Positions 13,062 through 22,794 of a DNA stretch of 64,000 nucleotides are shown here, piece after piece. A program made the translations under genes and the position numbers. Origin of the DNA: Cohnella rhizosphaerae. GTDB lineage: Bacteria > Bacillota > Bacilli > Paenibacillales > Paenibacillaceae. Numbering within the stretch: the first letter of the stretch is position 1; the number at the start of each line of letters is the position of its first letter. The notes beneath the pieces are model-generated. The model made no database searches. It was not told the DNA's origin and saw only the letters and a list, made by a program, of their open reading frames with translations. The stretch lies in contig NZ_JAPDIA010000003.1 of NCBI RefSeq assembly GCF_029525575.1, forward strand, positions 620,001-684,000, written 5' to 3'.

Positions 13062-14184
13062 ATGACACAGAGAAAAAGATGGATCAAGGGGGGCGGCAGG
13101 CGCCGATGGTCGCTCTTGCTGCTGGGGACAATCGTTGCGCTGACGCTCGCGCTGCAAGGCTGCGGGAACAAAAACGAAGAAGGAGCCGCTTCTTCGGCTG
13201 CCGCGTCGTCGCCGTCGGCTGCCGCTTCCACGGCAACTTCGTCCACTGCGGCTGCATCGTCGCAGGCCGCTTCGACCGCAAGCGCGGAGCCCGAACGTCA
13301 CGTGCCGGAAGTCATCAATTACGGCTACATCGGCCTGAACGACCAGAATCAGACGACGGGCGCGGAAGGCTGGGGCTTTTACAAGGGCATCATTCAAGAG
13401 GAGCTAAAGAAATACGGCGTGAAGGAAGTGAAGCTCGCGGGATTCCCGAACGGACCGGACCAGACGGAGTCGCTCATCAGCGGGCGCCTCGACTTCGGCA
13501 GCCTCGGCGACACGCCGGCGATCATCGCGCGGGCGGGGGGGCGCGAAGACGCGTCTCATCGCGCAGCCTTCTACCCGTACGATCGGCTACCTCATTGCCA
13601 AGAAGGACGGCCCCAAGACTTTGCAGGATCTGAAGGGCAAGACGATCGCCATCCAGAAGGGTTCCTTCATGCACCGCTACGTCGTAGGGCTGCTCAAGGA
13701 TGCGGGCGTTACGGACTATAAGCTCGTGCACATGCTAATCCCCGATGCGCAGGCCGCGCTGGCGAGCGGCAGCGTGGACGCGATGACCAATACGGGCGTA
13801 ACCGCGCTGACATCGCTGGCGAACGGGTACCCGCAGCTGGATGTGTCGTCGGATCATCCCGAACTGCTCGGGACCAGCTCAACGGTCGTCTCCGAGGCCT
13901 TCCTCGAGAAGTTCCCCGACTTCCCGAAAGTATGGAATGCGGCAAGAGAGAAAGCGTTGGCCGACTTGAAGCAGCATCCGGACGAGTACTACGAATATAT
14001 CGCGGGCATTCAGAAGACGACGGTCGAGAACGTCAAGAAGCTGAGTCCGATCGAGGATATCAAGGACACGGCTTTTACCGACGACGGTCTCAAGCTGCTC
14101 GAGGGGACGAAAAACTTCCTGGTCGAGGAGAAGATCGCGAAAAAAGACTTCGACATCGGCGATTGGGTGTTGAAGGCGGAATAA
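13062..14184 (+). CDS. NitT/TauT-type substrate-binding lipoprotein (SsuA-like), one frame break
   Basis: About 373 residues after correction. The basic N-terminus, hydrophobic stretch and lipobox LQGC predict a lipoprotein, followed by a low-complexity Ala/Ser linker of about 50 residues and then the periplasmic-binding fold (VINYGYIGLNDQNQ, GRLDFGSLGDTPAI, GSVDAMTNTG). G7 at 13535-13541 must be G6 to read AGGAKTRLIAQPS. A second G6 run near 13087 stays in frame (IKGGGRRRW). It delivers the substrate to the two permeases upstream. Placement between the two flavoprotein/ferredoxin pairs ties uptake to redox chemistry on the imported compound (inference). Confidence 0.86.
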
Positions 14185-14205
14185 CGAAAAAAGGAGGAGG
14201 CGCGC

Positions 14206-15051
14206 ATGAGCGAGCAGACGATCACGACCGCGGCCTTCAGGTTGCCGCTGGACAACGGCCTGTACATTCGAGGCGAAGCGAAGACGGTTGGAAAAGGCGC
14301 ACGCAGACCCGTCGTTATCGTGAGCCACGGTTTTAGAGGGCATAAGGATTGGTCATTCTGGCCGGAGACGACGGACCGGCTCGCGGCCGAAGGTTTCTAC
14401 ACGGTGAGCTTCGACTACTCCCGCGTCGTGGCGCGGGAGACTGAGGCGAGCGAGGCGCAGATCGCCGAGGCAAGCACGCTGTCGCGCGAGCTGGAGGAGC
14501 TGAAGATCGTGGCGAACGCGCTGCGGGCGGGAGAACTGCCGCTTGCCGAACAGGCCGATGCGTCGAGGCTGGGACTAATCGGGCATAGCCGGGCGGGCGG
14601 CGGCGCGATCTTGCATGCGGCGGAGCAGGGTGGCGTTCGGGCGCTAGTCGTCTGGAACGGCGGCTCGTCGCCCGCGCGCGCCGGCGGAGCAGGAGGCCGC
14701 ACGCTTCAGGAAGCGGCGCTGGACGATGATCAAGCGCGGCATGCAGATCGATTTGTCATCGAAAATCGATTAGACGAGGTGCGAGCGGAGGTGCTCGTCG
14801 TACAGGGCGGGGCGGACCGCGAGTCGCTGCTCGCGCAAAACCGGATATTTAAACAGAGGGCGCCGCATTTTCAGTACCATGATATCGAGCGGGCGGATCA
14901 TACGTTTAACGCTGTGCATCCTTATGCAGGCACGACGCCCGAGCTGGAGGAAGCGCTGGCCGTTACTATCGGCTTTTTGCGAAGCCGGCTGAACCATGAT
15001 AGAGAAGCGGGCGCCGGCGATTCGTCGACGAGTGCAAGAAAGCGGGGATGA
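14206..15051 (+). CDS. Alpha/beta hydrolase, dienelactone-hydrolase-like
   Basis: Intact 281-residue soluble hydrolase. The oxyanion strand reads VIVSHGFRGHKDW, the nucleophile elbow is GHSRAGG (Ser near residue 128), and the late ERADHTFN motif supplies the catalytic His; an acid is likely in the VVQGGADRES stretch. No signal peptide. It starts after AAGGAGGAGG and its stop overlaps the start of the second flavoprotein gene (ATGA), so it belongs to the same operon. It may cleave an ester, thioester or C-C bond of the imported substrate or of a product of the redox enzymes; nothing in the sequence fixes the substrate. Confidence 0.8.
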   Translation: MSEQTITTAAFRLPLDNGLYIRGEAKTVGKGARRPVVIVSHGFRGHKDWSFWPETTDRLAAEGFYTVSFDYSRVVARETEASEAQIAEASTLSRELEELKIVANALRAGELPLAEQADASRLGLIGHSRAGGGAILHAAEQGGVRALVVWNGGSSPARAGGAGGRTLQEAALDDDQARHADRFVIENRLDEVRAEVLVVQGGADRESLLAQNRIFKQRAPHFQYHDIERADHTFNAVHPYAGTTPELEEALAVTIGFLRSRLNHDREAGAGDSSTSARKRG

Positions 15052-16673
15052 GCGTGACGATCGAGCCGGAAACAGCGCTGACGGCGGATGTGCTGGTGCT
15101 TGGCGGCGGACCCGCAGGCGCTTGGGCCGCCTGGAGCGCGGCTGCGGAAGGCGCTAGCGTCGTGCTGGCCGATAAAGGCTATGTCGGCACGAGCGGCGCC
15201 ACGGCTCCCGGAGGCACGACGCTTCTGGTGATCCCGCCGATCGCGGAGCTGCGCGAACGGGCGGTCCAGGCGAGGCTCAAAGCCGGGGGGCTACCTTTCC
15301 GAAAATGCCTGGATTCACCGCGTGCTCGACGAGGTCGAAATTCGTCTGAGGCTGTTGGAGGATTGGGGGTATCCGTTCCGCAAGGACGAGAACGGCGATA
15401 CGCTGCGCACCCATCTGCACGGGCCGGAATATATGAAGCTGATGCGCCGCGCGGTGCGCAAGGCGGGCGTCCGGATCCTGGATCAGTCGCCCGCGCTGGA
15501 GCTGCTCGCGGACGAGCACGGCGTCGGCGGCGCCCGGGGCATCGACCGGTTGACCGGACGAACGTGGGAAGTCCGCGCGCATGCGGTCGTCGTCGCGACC
15601 GGCGGCTGCACCTTTTTGAGCAAAGGCTTGGGCTGCAACGTGCTCACCGGAGAAGGGCTTCTGATGTCGGCGGAAGCCGGCGCCGAGCTGTCCGGCATGG
15701 AGTTCAGCCGGCAGTATGCGCCAAGCTACGCGGACGGCAGCGTGACCCGCGGCCGCATGCTGGCCTGGTCGACGCTGTACGATGCGTCCGGGAGGCCGAT
15801 TCACGCGGGGGGATCGCACCTTCGGCAGCTTGCACAAGCTGCTGCTGGAGGGGCCGGTCTACGCCTCCATCGACCTGGCGGATACGGATGAGAAGCGAAG
15901 GTTTCTGCGCCAGGCGCATCCGATCTTCTTTATGCCGCTCGAGCGCGCGGGCATCGACCCGTTCAAGGACAAATTTCCGCTGACGCTGCGCTACGAAGGC
16001 ACGATGCGGGGCACGGGAGGACTAAGATTGACGGGGGAGGATTGCCGGACGACGGTGGCGGGCTTGTACGCGGCAGGCGATGCGGCATCGCGCGAGCGCG
16101 TGATGGGCGCGGTCAGCGGCGGCGGCGCTTATAATGCGTCCTGGGCGATTTGCAGCGGATGCTGGTCGGGACGCGGCGCAGCTCGTCATGCGCGGGAGGC
16201 GGGAGGCAGCGGCAGTCCGGGGGAGCCGGGCGTTGCGCCCTGTCGGCCGGCACGGTCTCGAGGCCGGCCGGGAGACGGACGCGCCGATCGACGCGAAGGC
16301 GCTGGTGGCGGATATTCAGCGGGACGTCCTGCCGCTGAACATTAATTTTTACCGCAGCGAGCCGGGCATCGCCGGTGCGCTGGGCCGGCTCGACGCGTTG
16401 CGCGAGGCGTTGCGGGGCAGCTTGCCAGGCACGGTGCAGGGGCGCGTGCGCGTGCGCGAGGCGGCGGGCATGCTGGCGGTTGCCCGGTGGATGTACACTG
16501 CCGCGCTGGCGCGCAAAGAGACGCGCGGGCTCGCGGCGTTGGCCGAATATCCTGCGCTCGATCCGAAGCAGACGCATCGCCTGATTCTCTCCGGCATCGA
16601 GGACATCGCCGTCGGTACGGAGCGGGCGCCGCATGCAGGCGAGCTTGGTCAAGCGAAGGTGGAAGCGTCATGA
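15048..16673 (+). CDS. FAD-dependent oxidoreductase, AprA/FrdA-like flavoprotein subunit (copy 2), three frame breaks
   Basis: Paralogue of the gene at 11109, about 540 residues after correction. Shared marks are VLGGGPAGAWAA, TSGATAPGGT, GPEYMKLMRR, LGCNVLTGEG, ELSGMEFS, RAGIDPFKDKFP and GLYAAGDAASRE. Breaks: G6 at 15285-15290 (G5 gives AGGYLSENAWIHRVLDE), G6 at 15807-15812 (G5 gives HAGDRTFGSLHK) and, least certain, G5 at 16219-16223 (G4 joins the C-terminal domain). Its stop overlaps the second ferredoxin start. The two copies have clearly diverged, which suggests different substrates or directions more than a recent duplication. Confidence 0.82.
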
Positions 16674-17020
16674 TCGAGCTCGTCAGCGCGGAGCGCTGCA
16701 TCGGCTGCAAAATGTGCGTGAAGGTTTGTCCGACGAACGTCTTCGATATGGACGAAACTGCGATGCTTCCCGTCATTGCCCGCCTAGAGGATTGCCAGAC
16801 CTGCTTCATGTGCGAAGCGTATTGTCCGGCGGATGCACTTTACGTAGCGCCGCAAGCCGAAGTTCGGGTCGCAGCCGACGAGGCCGTCCTGGCGGCGTCA
16901 GGTACGCTGGGCAGTTGGAGAAAGGAAATCGGTTGGTCCAAGGGAGCGGATTCGACGATGGCGGAGCGGGATACGACGCCGTTTTTCGAAACGTTCACCG
17001 AACGGTACCGGCAAGTTTGA
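16670..17020 (+). CDS. AprB-like ferredoxin with two [4Fe-4S] clusters (copy 2)
   Basis: Intact, 116 residues. Cysteines at 10, 13, 16, 20 and 42, 45, 48, 52 form two CxxCxxCxxxCP motifs. It is similar to the copy at 12713 (CPTNVFD, DCQTCFMCE) but has a different tail (TPFFETFTERYRQV). ATGA overlap with the second flavoprotein gene. Last gene of the operon, followed by a strong terminator. Confidence 0.85.
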   Translation: MIELVSAERCIGCKMCVKVCPTNVFDMDETAMLPVIARLEDCQTCFMCEAYCPADALYVAPQAEVRVAADEAVLAASGTLGSWRKEIGWSKGADSTMAERDTTPFFETFTERYRQV

Positions 17021-17073
17021 GCCACGCCGAGCGGGATCGTGCGATTGCCGATCCGAATATGCCGCGCAAGCCG

Positions 17074-17104
17074 AGCCAGCCTCTCTTCGAGAGCGCTGGC
17101 TTTT
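17074..17104 (+). terminator. Terminator of the permease/flavoprotein operon
   Basis: AGCCAGC-CTCTC-TTC-GAGAG-C-GCTGGC followed by TTTT, a long GC-rich hairpin 54 bp after the second ferredoxin gene. Confidence 0.85.
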
Positions 17105-17238
17105 GCATGCCTGGGGGCTTGCCGCTTTATGCGCATCCTGGCCCTCGGACCGCCCGGGAAGTCGCGGTTTACATTGATTTCCGAGTCTTTTTTCGATACG
17201 ATGATGAAGATGAACAGAGCGTTGAAGGGAGCTGTACG

Positions 17239-18173
17239 ATGGCTAAAAAAAGTAAAGGTATCCGAGCTCGTGCAGCAATTTCAACTCGAGGTCGTCGCCG
17301 GCTCGGAAGGCATGCGGCGCACGATCGTGACGGACGACTTGAACCGGCCGGGCTTGGAGATGGCCGGTTATTACGATTATTACCCGGCGGAGCGGACGCA
17401 GATTCTGGGCAAGACGGAGCTGGCTTTTCTCGAAAAGCTGACCTCCGACGAGCGGCTGGAGCGGATGCGGCACATCTGCGACGAGGAGACGCCGTGCATC
17501 ATCATCACGCGCGGACTCGATGCGCCCGACGAGCTGATTCAAGTAGCCGAGGAACGGCACTTCCCCGTGCTTCGTTCGACGACCGCGACGACGACGCTGC
17601 TCAGCCGAATCACCAACTTCCTGGAAAAGAAGCTGGCGCCCACGACGACGATTCACGGGGTGCTCGTGGATGTCTACGGCATGGGGATGCTCATCACCGG
17701 CGGCAGCGGCATCGGCAAGAGCGAGACGGCGCTCGAACTGGTCAAGCGCGGCCATCGCCTCGTCGCCGACGATGCCGTGGAGATCCGGCAGACGGCGGAC
17801 AACTACTTGTACGGGAGCGCGCCGGAGCTGATCCAGCACCTGCTGGAGATCCGGGGGGCTCGGGATTCTGAACGTCATGACGCTGTTCGGAGCGGGCGCC
17901 GTGCGGAACTCCAAGCAGATCGGACTGGTCATCAAGCTCGAAAACTGGCAGCAGGACAAGCAATACGACCGGCTGGGACTGGACGAGGAGACGACGCGGA
18001 TCATCGACACGGACGTGCCGCTCGTGACGGTTCCCGTTCGCCCGGGTCGCAACCTGGCGGTCATCCTGGAAGTGGCGGCCATGAACTTCCGGCTGAAACG
18101 GATGGGCTACAACGCCGCCCTGCAGTTCACCAACAAGCTCACCGAAGCGATCGCCGACGAAGACAACGAATAA
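17239..18173 (+). CDS. hprK: HPr kinase/phosphorylase, two frame breaks
   Basis: Bifunctional enzyme that phosphorylates and dephosphorylates Ser46 of HPr/Crh and so controls CcpA-dependent catabolite repression. The Walker A loop reads [10 protein letters not shown] and is followed by [10 protein letters not shown]. Corrected length is 310 residues, exactly the usual size. A7 at 17245-17251 must be A6 so that ATG 17239, behind AAGGGAG, reads [13 protein letters not shown]6 at 17853-17858 must be G5 to give [13 protein letters not shown], the HprK signature. It heads hprK-lgt-ppaX-yvoF as in B. subtilis. Confidence 0.93.
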
Positions 18174-18222
18174 ACCGCGCCAGCGGCCTCTCGGTCGATC
18201 GCGTTAGAGACGGAGGATACTC

Positions 18223-19328
18223 ATGTTGCTGCCCATGCGGCTTGAATCGATTGCGTTTCACCTCGGCCCGATTCCCGTGCACTGGTACGGGCTTATATTA
18301 GGTACGGGCGCCCTCGTCGGCTTGCTCCTCGCCATCTGGGAAGGCAAGCGCTTCGGCCTGTCGGCCGACTTTTTTCTGGACCTGATGCTGTACGGCGTGC
18401 CGTCGGCCATCATCGGCGCCAGGTTGTACTACGTCCTGTTTAAATGGGACTACTACAGCAAGCATCCCGGCGAGATCGTGCAGATTTGGAACGGAGGCAT
18501 CGCCATCTACGGCGCGTTGATCGGGGCCTTCGTCTGCGGATTTTTCTACTTCCGCAGCAAGGGCTACACGTTCATGCGCATCGTCGATATTTGCGCGCCG
18601 TCGCTGCTGGCGGGACAGATGATCGGACGCTGGGGCAACTTCGTCAATCAGGAGGCCTACGGCGGAGAAGTCACGGGTACATACTTGAGCAACGAGCTTC
18701 ACCTGCCGGCCTTTATCGTCAAGCAGATGTACGTCGTCGACCCGGCGACGGGAGCGGCCGCTTACCACCACCCGACCTTTTTTGTACGAATCGCTGTGGA
18801 GCTTGGTCGGCCTCGTTATTCTGTTCGTTTTGCGCCGTCAGAAGTTCATACGCGTAGGGGAGATCCTTTTCTCCTACTTGATCTGGTATTCGATTGGCCG
18901 CTTCTTCATCGAAGCGCTGCGCACGGACAGCCTGGCCTTCAAGGGCCCAGACTGGCTCGCCTCGCTGATGAACGGTCTGTGGACGCCGATGAAGTGGATT
19001 TTCGGGGGAGCAAGGCTATCTAGATCCTTCATACGGCAACGTCCGCAGCTCGCAGCTGCTCGCCGTGCTTCTCGTCATCTTGAGCATCGTGGCCATTATC
19101 GTGCGCCGGGCGATGAATCCCGACAGAACGCGGTACTTGGACCCGCTCGTGAGAAACAAGGCATTCGAAGAGCGCGTTGCCGACGCGTCCATCGTCGAAG
19201 CGCCTGCGGCTCCCGCCCGTCCGGTCGAAGAGACCGTGCCGGATGCGGCCCCGTCCGATACGGAAGAAGAGAGGAAGCCTGCAGATGAGTCACCATCGGA
19301 CAGAAGGCAAGACCGGGACCCCGATTGA
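18223..19328 (+). CDS. lgt: Prolipoprotein diacylglyceryl transferase, two frame breaks
   Basis: Polytopic membrane enzyme that transfers diacylglycerol from phosphatidylglycerol to the lipobox cysteine. The core motifs [30 protein letters not shown] and the Lgt signature [13 protein letters not shown] are present. T6 at 18778-18783 (read as T5: HPTFLYESLW) and G5 at 19004-19008 (read as G4: [13 protein letters not shown]) restore about 367 residues. The last 70 residues after the final helix form an acidic tail ([19 protein letters not shown]) that B. subtilis Lgt (269 residues) lacks. The end overlaps the ppaX start by 44 bp. Confidence 0.92.
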
Positions 19329-19966
19329 AGCGGTCCTGTTCGATCTCGACGGCACGATCGTCGATACGAACGAACTGATCATCCAGTCTTTTCTCTATTG
19401 CCTGCAAGGGATCGTCCCGCCCGAATTCGGACGCGAGCAGATTATCCCGATCATGGGGCAGACGCTGCTGTCGCAGCTGCAGCAGTTCTCCGGGCGCGAG
19501 CAGGTCGACGATCTGATCGCGGGCTATCGCGCGTACAACTTCAAGCATCACGACGACATGGTGTCGCTGTTCCCGGGCGTGCTCGAAGTCGTGCCGCTGC
19601 TCAAGCAGGGCGGACTCAAGCTGGGCATCGTCACGACGAAGATGCGGCTTACGACGGAGCGGGCGCTTAAGCTGCTGGGGCTGTACGAGTATATGGATAC
19701 GATCGTGACGCTGGATGACGTGGAGCATGCCAAACCGCATGCGGAGCCGGTCCAGAAGGCGCTTTACGCGCTCGGCGTAGCGCCGGAGCATGCGATCATG
19801 GTCGGCGACAGCACGGTCGACATCGGTTCGGCGCTGGCTGCCGGCGCGTTCGCCGTGGGCGTCTCCTGGTCGCTCAAGGGGGGAAGCTCCGCTGCGGGAG
19901 GCGGGCGCGCACCGCATCATTCACGACATGCGCGAGCTGCTGCCGCTTAGCGGTTTGGAGGGATAA
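19285..19966 (+). CDS. ppaX: Pyrophosphatase PpaX (HAD family), one frame break
   Basis: Hydrolyses the pyrophosphate released when HprK dephosphorylates P-Ser-HPr by phosphorolysis. HAD motif I is [11 protein letters not shown] (residues about 19-29), motif II IVTTK, and motif [17 protein letters not shown] 19285 follows GAGGA. G6 at 19878-19883 must be G5, which gives [19 protein letters not shown] and ends at 19966, a 226-residue protein; uncorrected it ends early in an Ala/His-rich tail. Position in the hprK cluster supports the specific name over generic phosphoglycolate phosphatase. Confidence 0.9.
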
Positions 19967-19969
19967 GCC

Positions 19970-20476
19970 TTGCGGAAAGTCGAGCGGAACCCGGTCGAAG
20001 GCCCCAATGCTTTATGGCAGGTGTACCGTACGGTATCCAGGCTGAAGGCGGTCAGGAACTTCGTCTTTATCCAGATCGCGCGATACTGTCCGGAGCTCTC
20101 GATCAAGAATTGGATCTATCGGCGCGTGCTGGGCATGAAGGTTGGCAAGGAGACGTCATTTGCGCTAATGGTCATGGTGGACGTCTTCTTCCCCGAACGG
20201 ATCACGATCGGGGACAACTGCATCGTCGGCTACAACTCCACGCTCTTGACGCACGAGTACCTCATTAAAGAGTACAGACTCGGGGATATCGTCATCGGAT
20301 CGCATGTGATGATCGGCGCCAACGTGACGATTCTGCCCGGCGTGACGATCGGCGATCATGCCGTCGTCGCGGCCGGATCGGTCGTGCATCGGGATGTGCC
20401 GGCTCATGCCAGAGTCGGCGGCAATCCGCTGCGCGAACTCGGAAGCGGCGACGCGTCGGAGGAGAGGCAAGTCTGA
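19970..20476 (+). CDS. yvoF: Hexapeptide-repeat acyltransferase, YvoF-like
   Basis: Intact 168-residue left-handed beta-helix protein with TTG start 3 bp after ppaX. Hexapeptide turns (ITIGDNCIVGYNSTLL, IVIGSHVMIGANVTILPGVT, IGDHAVVAAGSVV) and the VGGNPLREL end are typical of maltose/galactoside-type O-acetyltransferases. The B. subtilis orthologue yvoF sits in the same place after ppaX. The acceptor sugar is unknown. Last gene of the hprK unit, with a terminator about 125 bp on. Confidence 0.85.
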   Translation: MRKVERNPVEGPNALWQVYRTVSRLKAVRNFVFIQIARYCPELSIKNWIYRRVLGMKVGKETSFALMVMVDVFFPERITIGDNCIVGYNSTLLTHEYLIKEYRLGDIVIGSHVMIGANVTILPGVTIGDHAVVAAGSVVHRDVPAHARVGGNPLRELGSGDASEERQV

Positions 20477-20601
20477 TCCTCCGCGGCGAGAGGCAAGTCG
20501 AACGCGCGAGCGCGAAGCGAGATTTAGAAGAGTCGGCCGGTCAGGAAGCGCACCGATAATGAACGAGGCGCAAGTCAGGCCGGACGAGCCTGGATGGACA
20601 T

Positions 20602-20642
20602 GAACCGGGGTTGGCGCACGGGCCGGCCGGCGGTTCTTTTTT
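20602..20642 (+). terminator. Terminator after yvoF
   Basis: GAACCG (20602-20607) pairs with CGGTTC (20631-20636), with GC-rich pairing inside, followed by six T. Apart from this and the his promoter, the 338-bp gap 20477-20814 holds only a short GGCGGC-TTCG-GCCGCC hairpin (20777-20792). Confidence 0.75.
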
Positions 20643-20680
20643 CTGTTGATCGGCCCAAATCCGGGGTAAGCCGCTTCGGC

Positions 20681-20709
20681 TTGACGCTTGCGGGCGTTCG
20701 TGATAAAGT
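20681..20709 (+). promoter_or_regulatory. Probable promoter of the histidine operon
   Basis: TTGACG (20681-20686), 17 bp, TAAAGT (20704-20709), about 100 bp before hisZ. The leader has a hairpin at 20777-20792 without a T run and shows no T-box signature (no GGTGGTACCGCG-like stretch). Confidence 0.55.
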
Positions 20710-20814
20710 GAACATTAAATCTTTACTTTGGCAGCATGGTAACATGGTATCGCTTTAATGCGGTGAAGTATTATTCGGCGGCTTCGGCCGCCTCAATATA
20801 GCGAGGTGTATTCC

Positions 20815-22062
20815 GTGTCCAAACCCAAAGGCTTCGAAAAGCCGATCGGCGTGAAGGACTACCTGCCTCATGCTGTCGCAAAGCTGCGGCATATCGAGCA
20901 TGAGGTATTGACGTGCATGAGGGGCTGGGGCTACGAGCAGATCCTCACGCCTACGATCGAATACTACGATACGGTAGGGGTAGCGAGCGCCACGTCGGAT
21001 CAGAAGCTGTTCAAGCTGCTCAATCAGCGGGGGACGACGATCGTGCTCCGCTCCGACGTCACGGCGCCGATCGCGCGCGTCGCTTCGTCGCTGCTCAAGG
21101 ACCGTCCGTTTCCGCTGCGGCTCAGCTATCATGCCAACGTGTTCCGCGCCTTCGAGGAGGAGGCCGGACGCGAAGCGGAGTTTTTTCAGACCGGCGTCGA
21201 ATTGATCGGAGATCCTTCTCCGGAAGCAGACGCGGAGGTCATCGCGCTCGCTATCGCTTCATTGAAGGCGGCGGGCGTGCCTTCGTTCAAGATCGCGGTC
21301 GGCCACGTCGGCTTCCTGAACGGCTTGTTCGGCGATACGCTGCCCGAACGCGCGGAAGCGCAGGAGCGGCTGAAGGAATGTCTGCTGCAGCGCGATTATG
21401 TCGGCTACCGGACGGCGCTCGGCGAGCTGAAGCTCGAGGAGTCCGTGCATCGCGAGCTGGAAGGCTTGCTGCGGCTGCGCGGCGGTCAGGAGATTTGCGA
21501 ACGGGCGTTGGAGCTTCGCGTGAGCGACGGCGCGCGCGAGGCGATCCGCCATCTGTGCGAGATGTGGGACGTGCTGGGCGCCTACGGCGTGCAAGATCAT
21601 GTACTGATCGACCTGACGATGATCGGCGACATTTCCTATTATACGGGGATGACGTTCGAGGGTTATGCGTCGCAGCTCGGGTTCCCGGTATGCAGCGGCG
21701 GACGCTACGACAACCTGCTGGCGCAATTCGGCCGGCCGGCCCCCGCGACGGGCTTCGCGCTTAAGACGACGCGCATGCTCGAGGTCGCCGAGGTCGGCCA
21801 GGACGAGCCGGTGCGCGCGCTGATCCGCTACGCGCCGGGACAAAGGCGCGCAGCGCTTGAGAAGGCGGCGGACTTGCGGGCGGAGGGGTTTGCGGTCGTG
21901 ACCGAAGGCATCGCGCAGGCCGGCGGCGGATTGAGCGCGGCCGGCGAAGCGGGAGCGGGAGACGCGCTCATGCCCGCGCAAGCGAAGACGGGACGCTACG
22001 CATATAAGGGCGCCGTTTACGATCAAGTGTTCACGTTCGACGAGAAGGGGAGGGGAGCCGCA
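20815..22062 (+). CDS. hisZ: ATP phosphoribosyltransferase regulatory subunit HisZ, reading in frame into hisG
   Basis: HisRS-like regulatory subunit that pairs with short-form HisG in the first step of histidine synthesis. Start GTG 20815 lies 6 nt after GAGGTG and gives [17 protein letters not shown]. Class II synthetase-like motifs are visible: [14 protein letters not shown] and [10 protein letters not shown]. The frame stays open through the hisG start, so as written it encodes a 629-residue HisZ-HisG fusion. Removing one G from AAGGGGAGGGG (22046-22056) would instead give a TGA overlapping the hisG ATG as ATGA, the usual arrangement. Given the frequency of run errors here I favour two proteins. 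Confidence 0.87.
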
Positions 22063-22704
22063 ATGACGGAAGGCGGCGCGGTGTTGAAGGTCGCGATGCC
22101 CAAAGGGCGCATCTACAAGCAGGCCAGCAAGCTGTTCCGGCAGGCGGGGCTCCCGATTCCCGAGGATTTCGACGACTCCCGCAGGCTTATCATTCCGGTG
22201 CCGGAAGCCAACATGGAGTTTATCATGGCCAAGCCGGTCGATGTGCCGACCTATGTGGAGTACGGCGTCGCGGATATCGGCATCGTCGGCAAGGACGTGC
22301 TGATGGAGGAGAACAAGGACGTCTACGAGCTGCTCGATCTGGGCATCGCGAGGTGCCGCATGTCGGTCATCGGACTGCCAAGCTGGGAGCCGGTCATTCA
22401 TCCGCGCGTGGCGACGAAGTATCCGCGTGTGGCGTCCCAGTATTTCCGCGAACGCGGTCAGCAGGTCGAGGTCATCAAGCTGAACGGCTCGATCGAGCTG
22501 GCGCCGCTCATCGGTCTTGCGGATCGGATCGTGGATATGGTCGAAACGGGCAAGACGCTTGAGGAAAACGGGCTGGTCGAGATGGAGACGCTGTTCCAGG
22601 TGACGAGCCGGCTGATCGCGAACCGCGTCAGCTACCGGATGCAGAACGCGGCCATCCAGTCGCTGTGCGACAGGCTGTCCGATACGCTGGCGGCGAAAGC
22701 CTAA
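22063..22704 (+). CDS. hisG: ATP phosphoribosyltransferase catalytic subunit (short form)
   Basis: Catalyses condensation of ATP and PRPP, the first histidine step. About 213 residues starting at the ATG behind [50 protein letters not shown] and the PRPP site near the C-terminus ([14 protein letters not shown]) are typical. Short HisG lacks the regulatory domain and needs HisZ, encoded directly upstream. Confidence 0.93.
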   Translation: MTEGGAVLKVAMPKGRIYKQASKLFRQAGLPIPEDFDDSRRLIIPVPEANMEFIMAKPVDVPTYVEYGVADIGIVGKDVLMEENKDVYELLDLGIARCRMSVIGLPSWEPVIHPRVATKYPRVASQYFRERGQQVEVIKLNGSIELAPLIGLADRIVDMVETGKTLEENGLVEMETLFQVTSRLIANRVSYRMQNAAIQSLCDRLSDTLAAKA

Positions 22705-22794
22705 GCGGCGGTTTCGTCCGGGAAGAGACGATCGTCTGGCGAAGAGCCGCGCGAAGAATCATGCACAATTTATTGAGGGCAGGGGGGAACAGGC

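Noticed and set aside
20710..20814. Histidine T-box leader
   Set aside because: The leader is only about 100 nt and lacks a T-box sequence or anti-terminator; only a short GC hairpin is seen.
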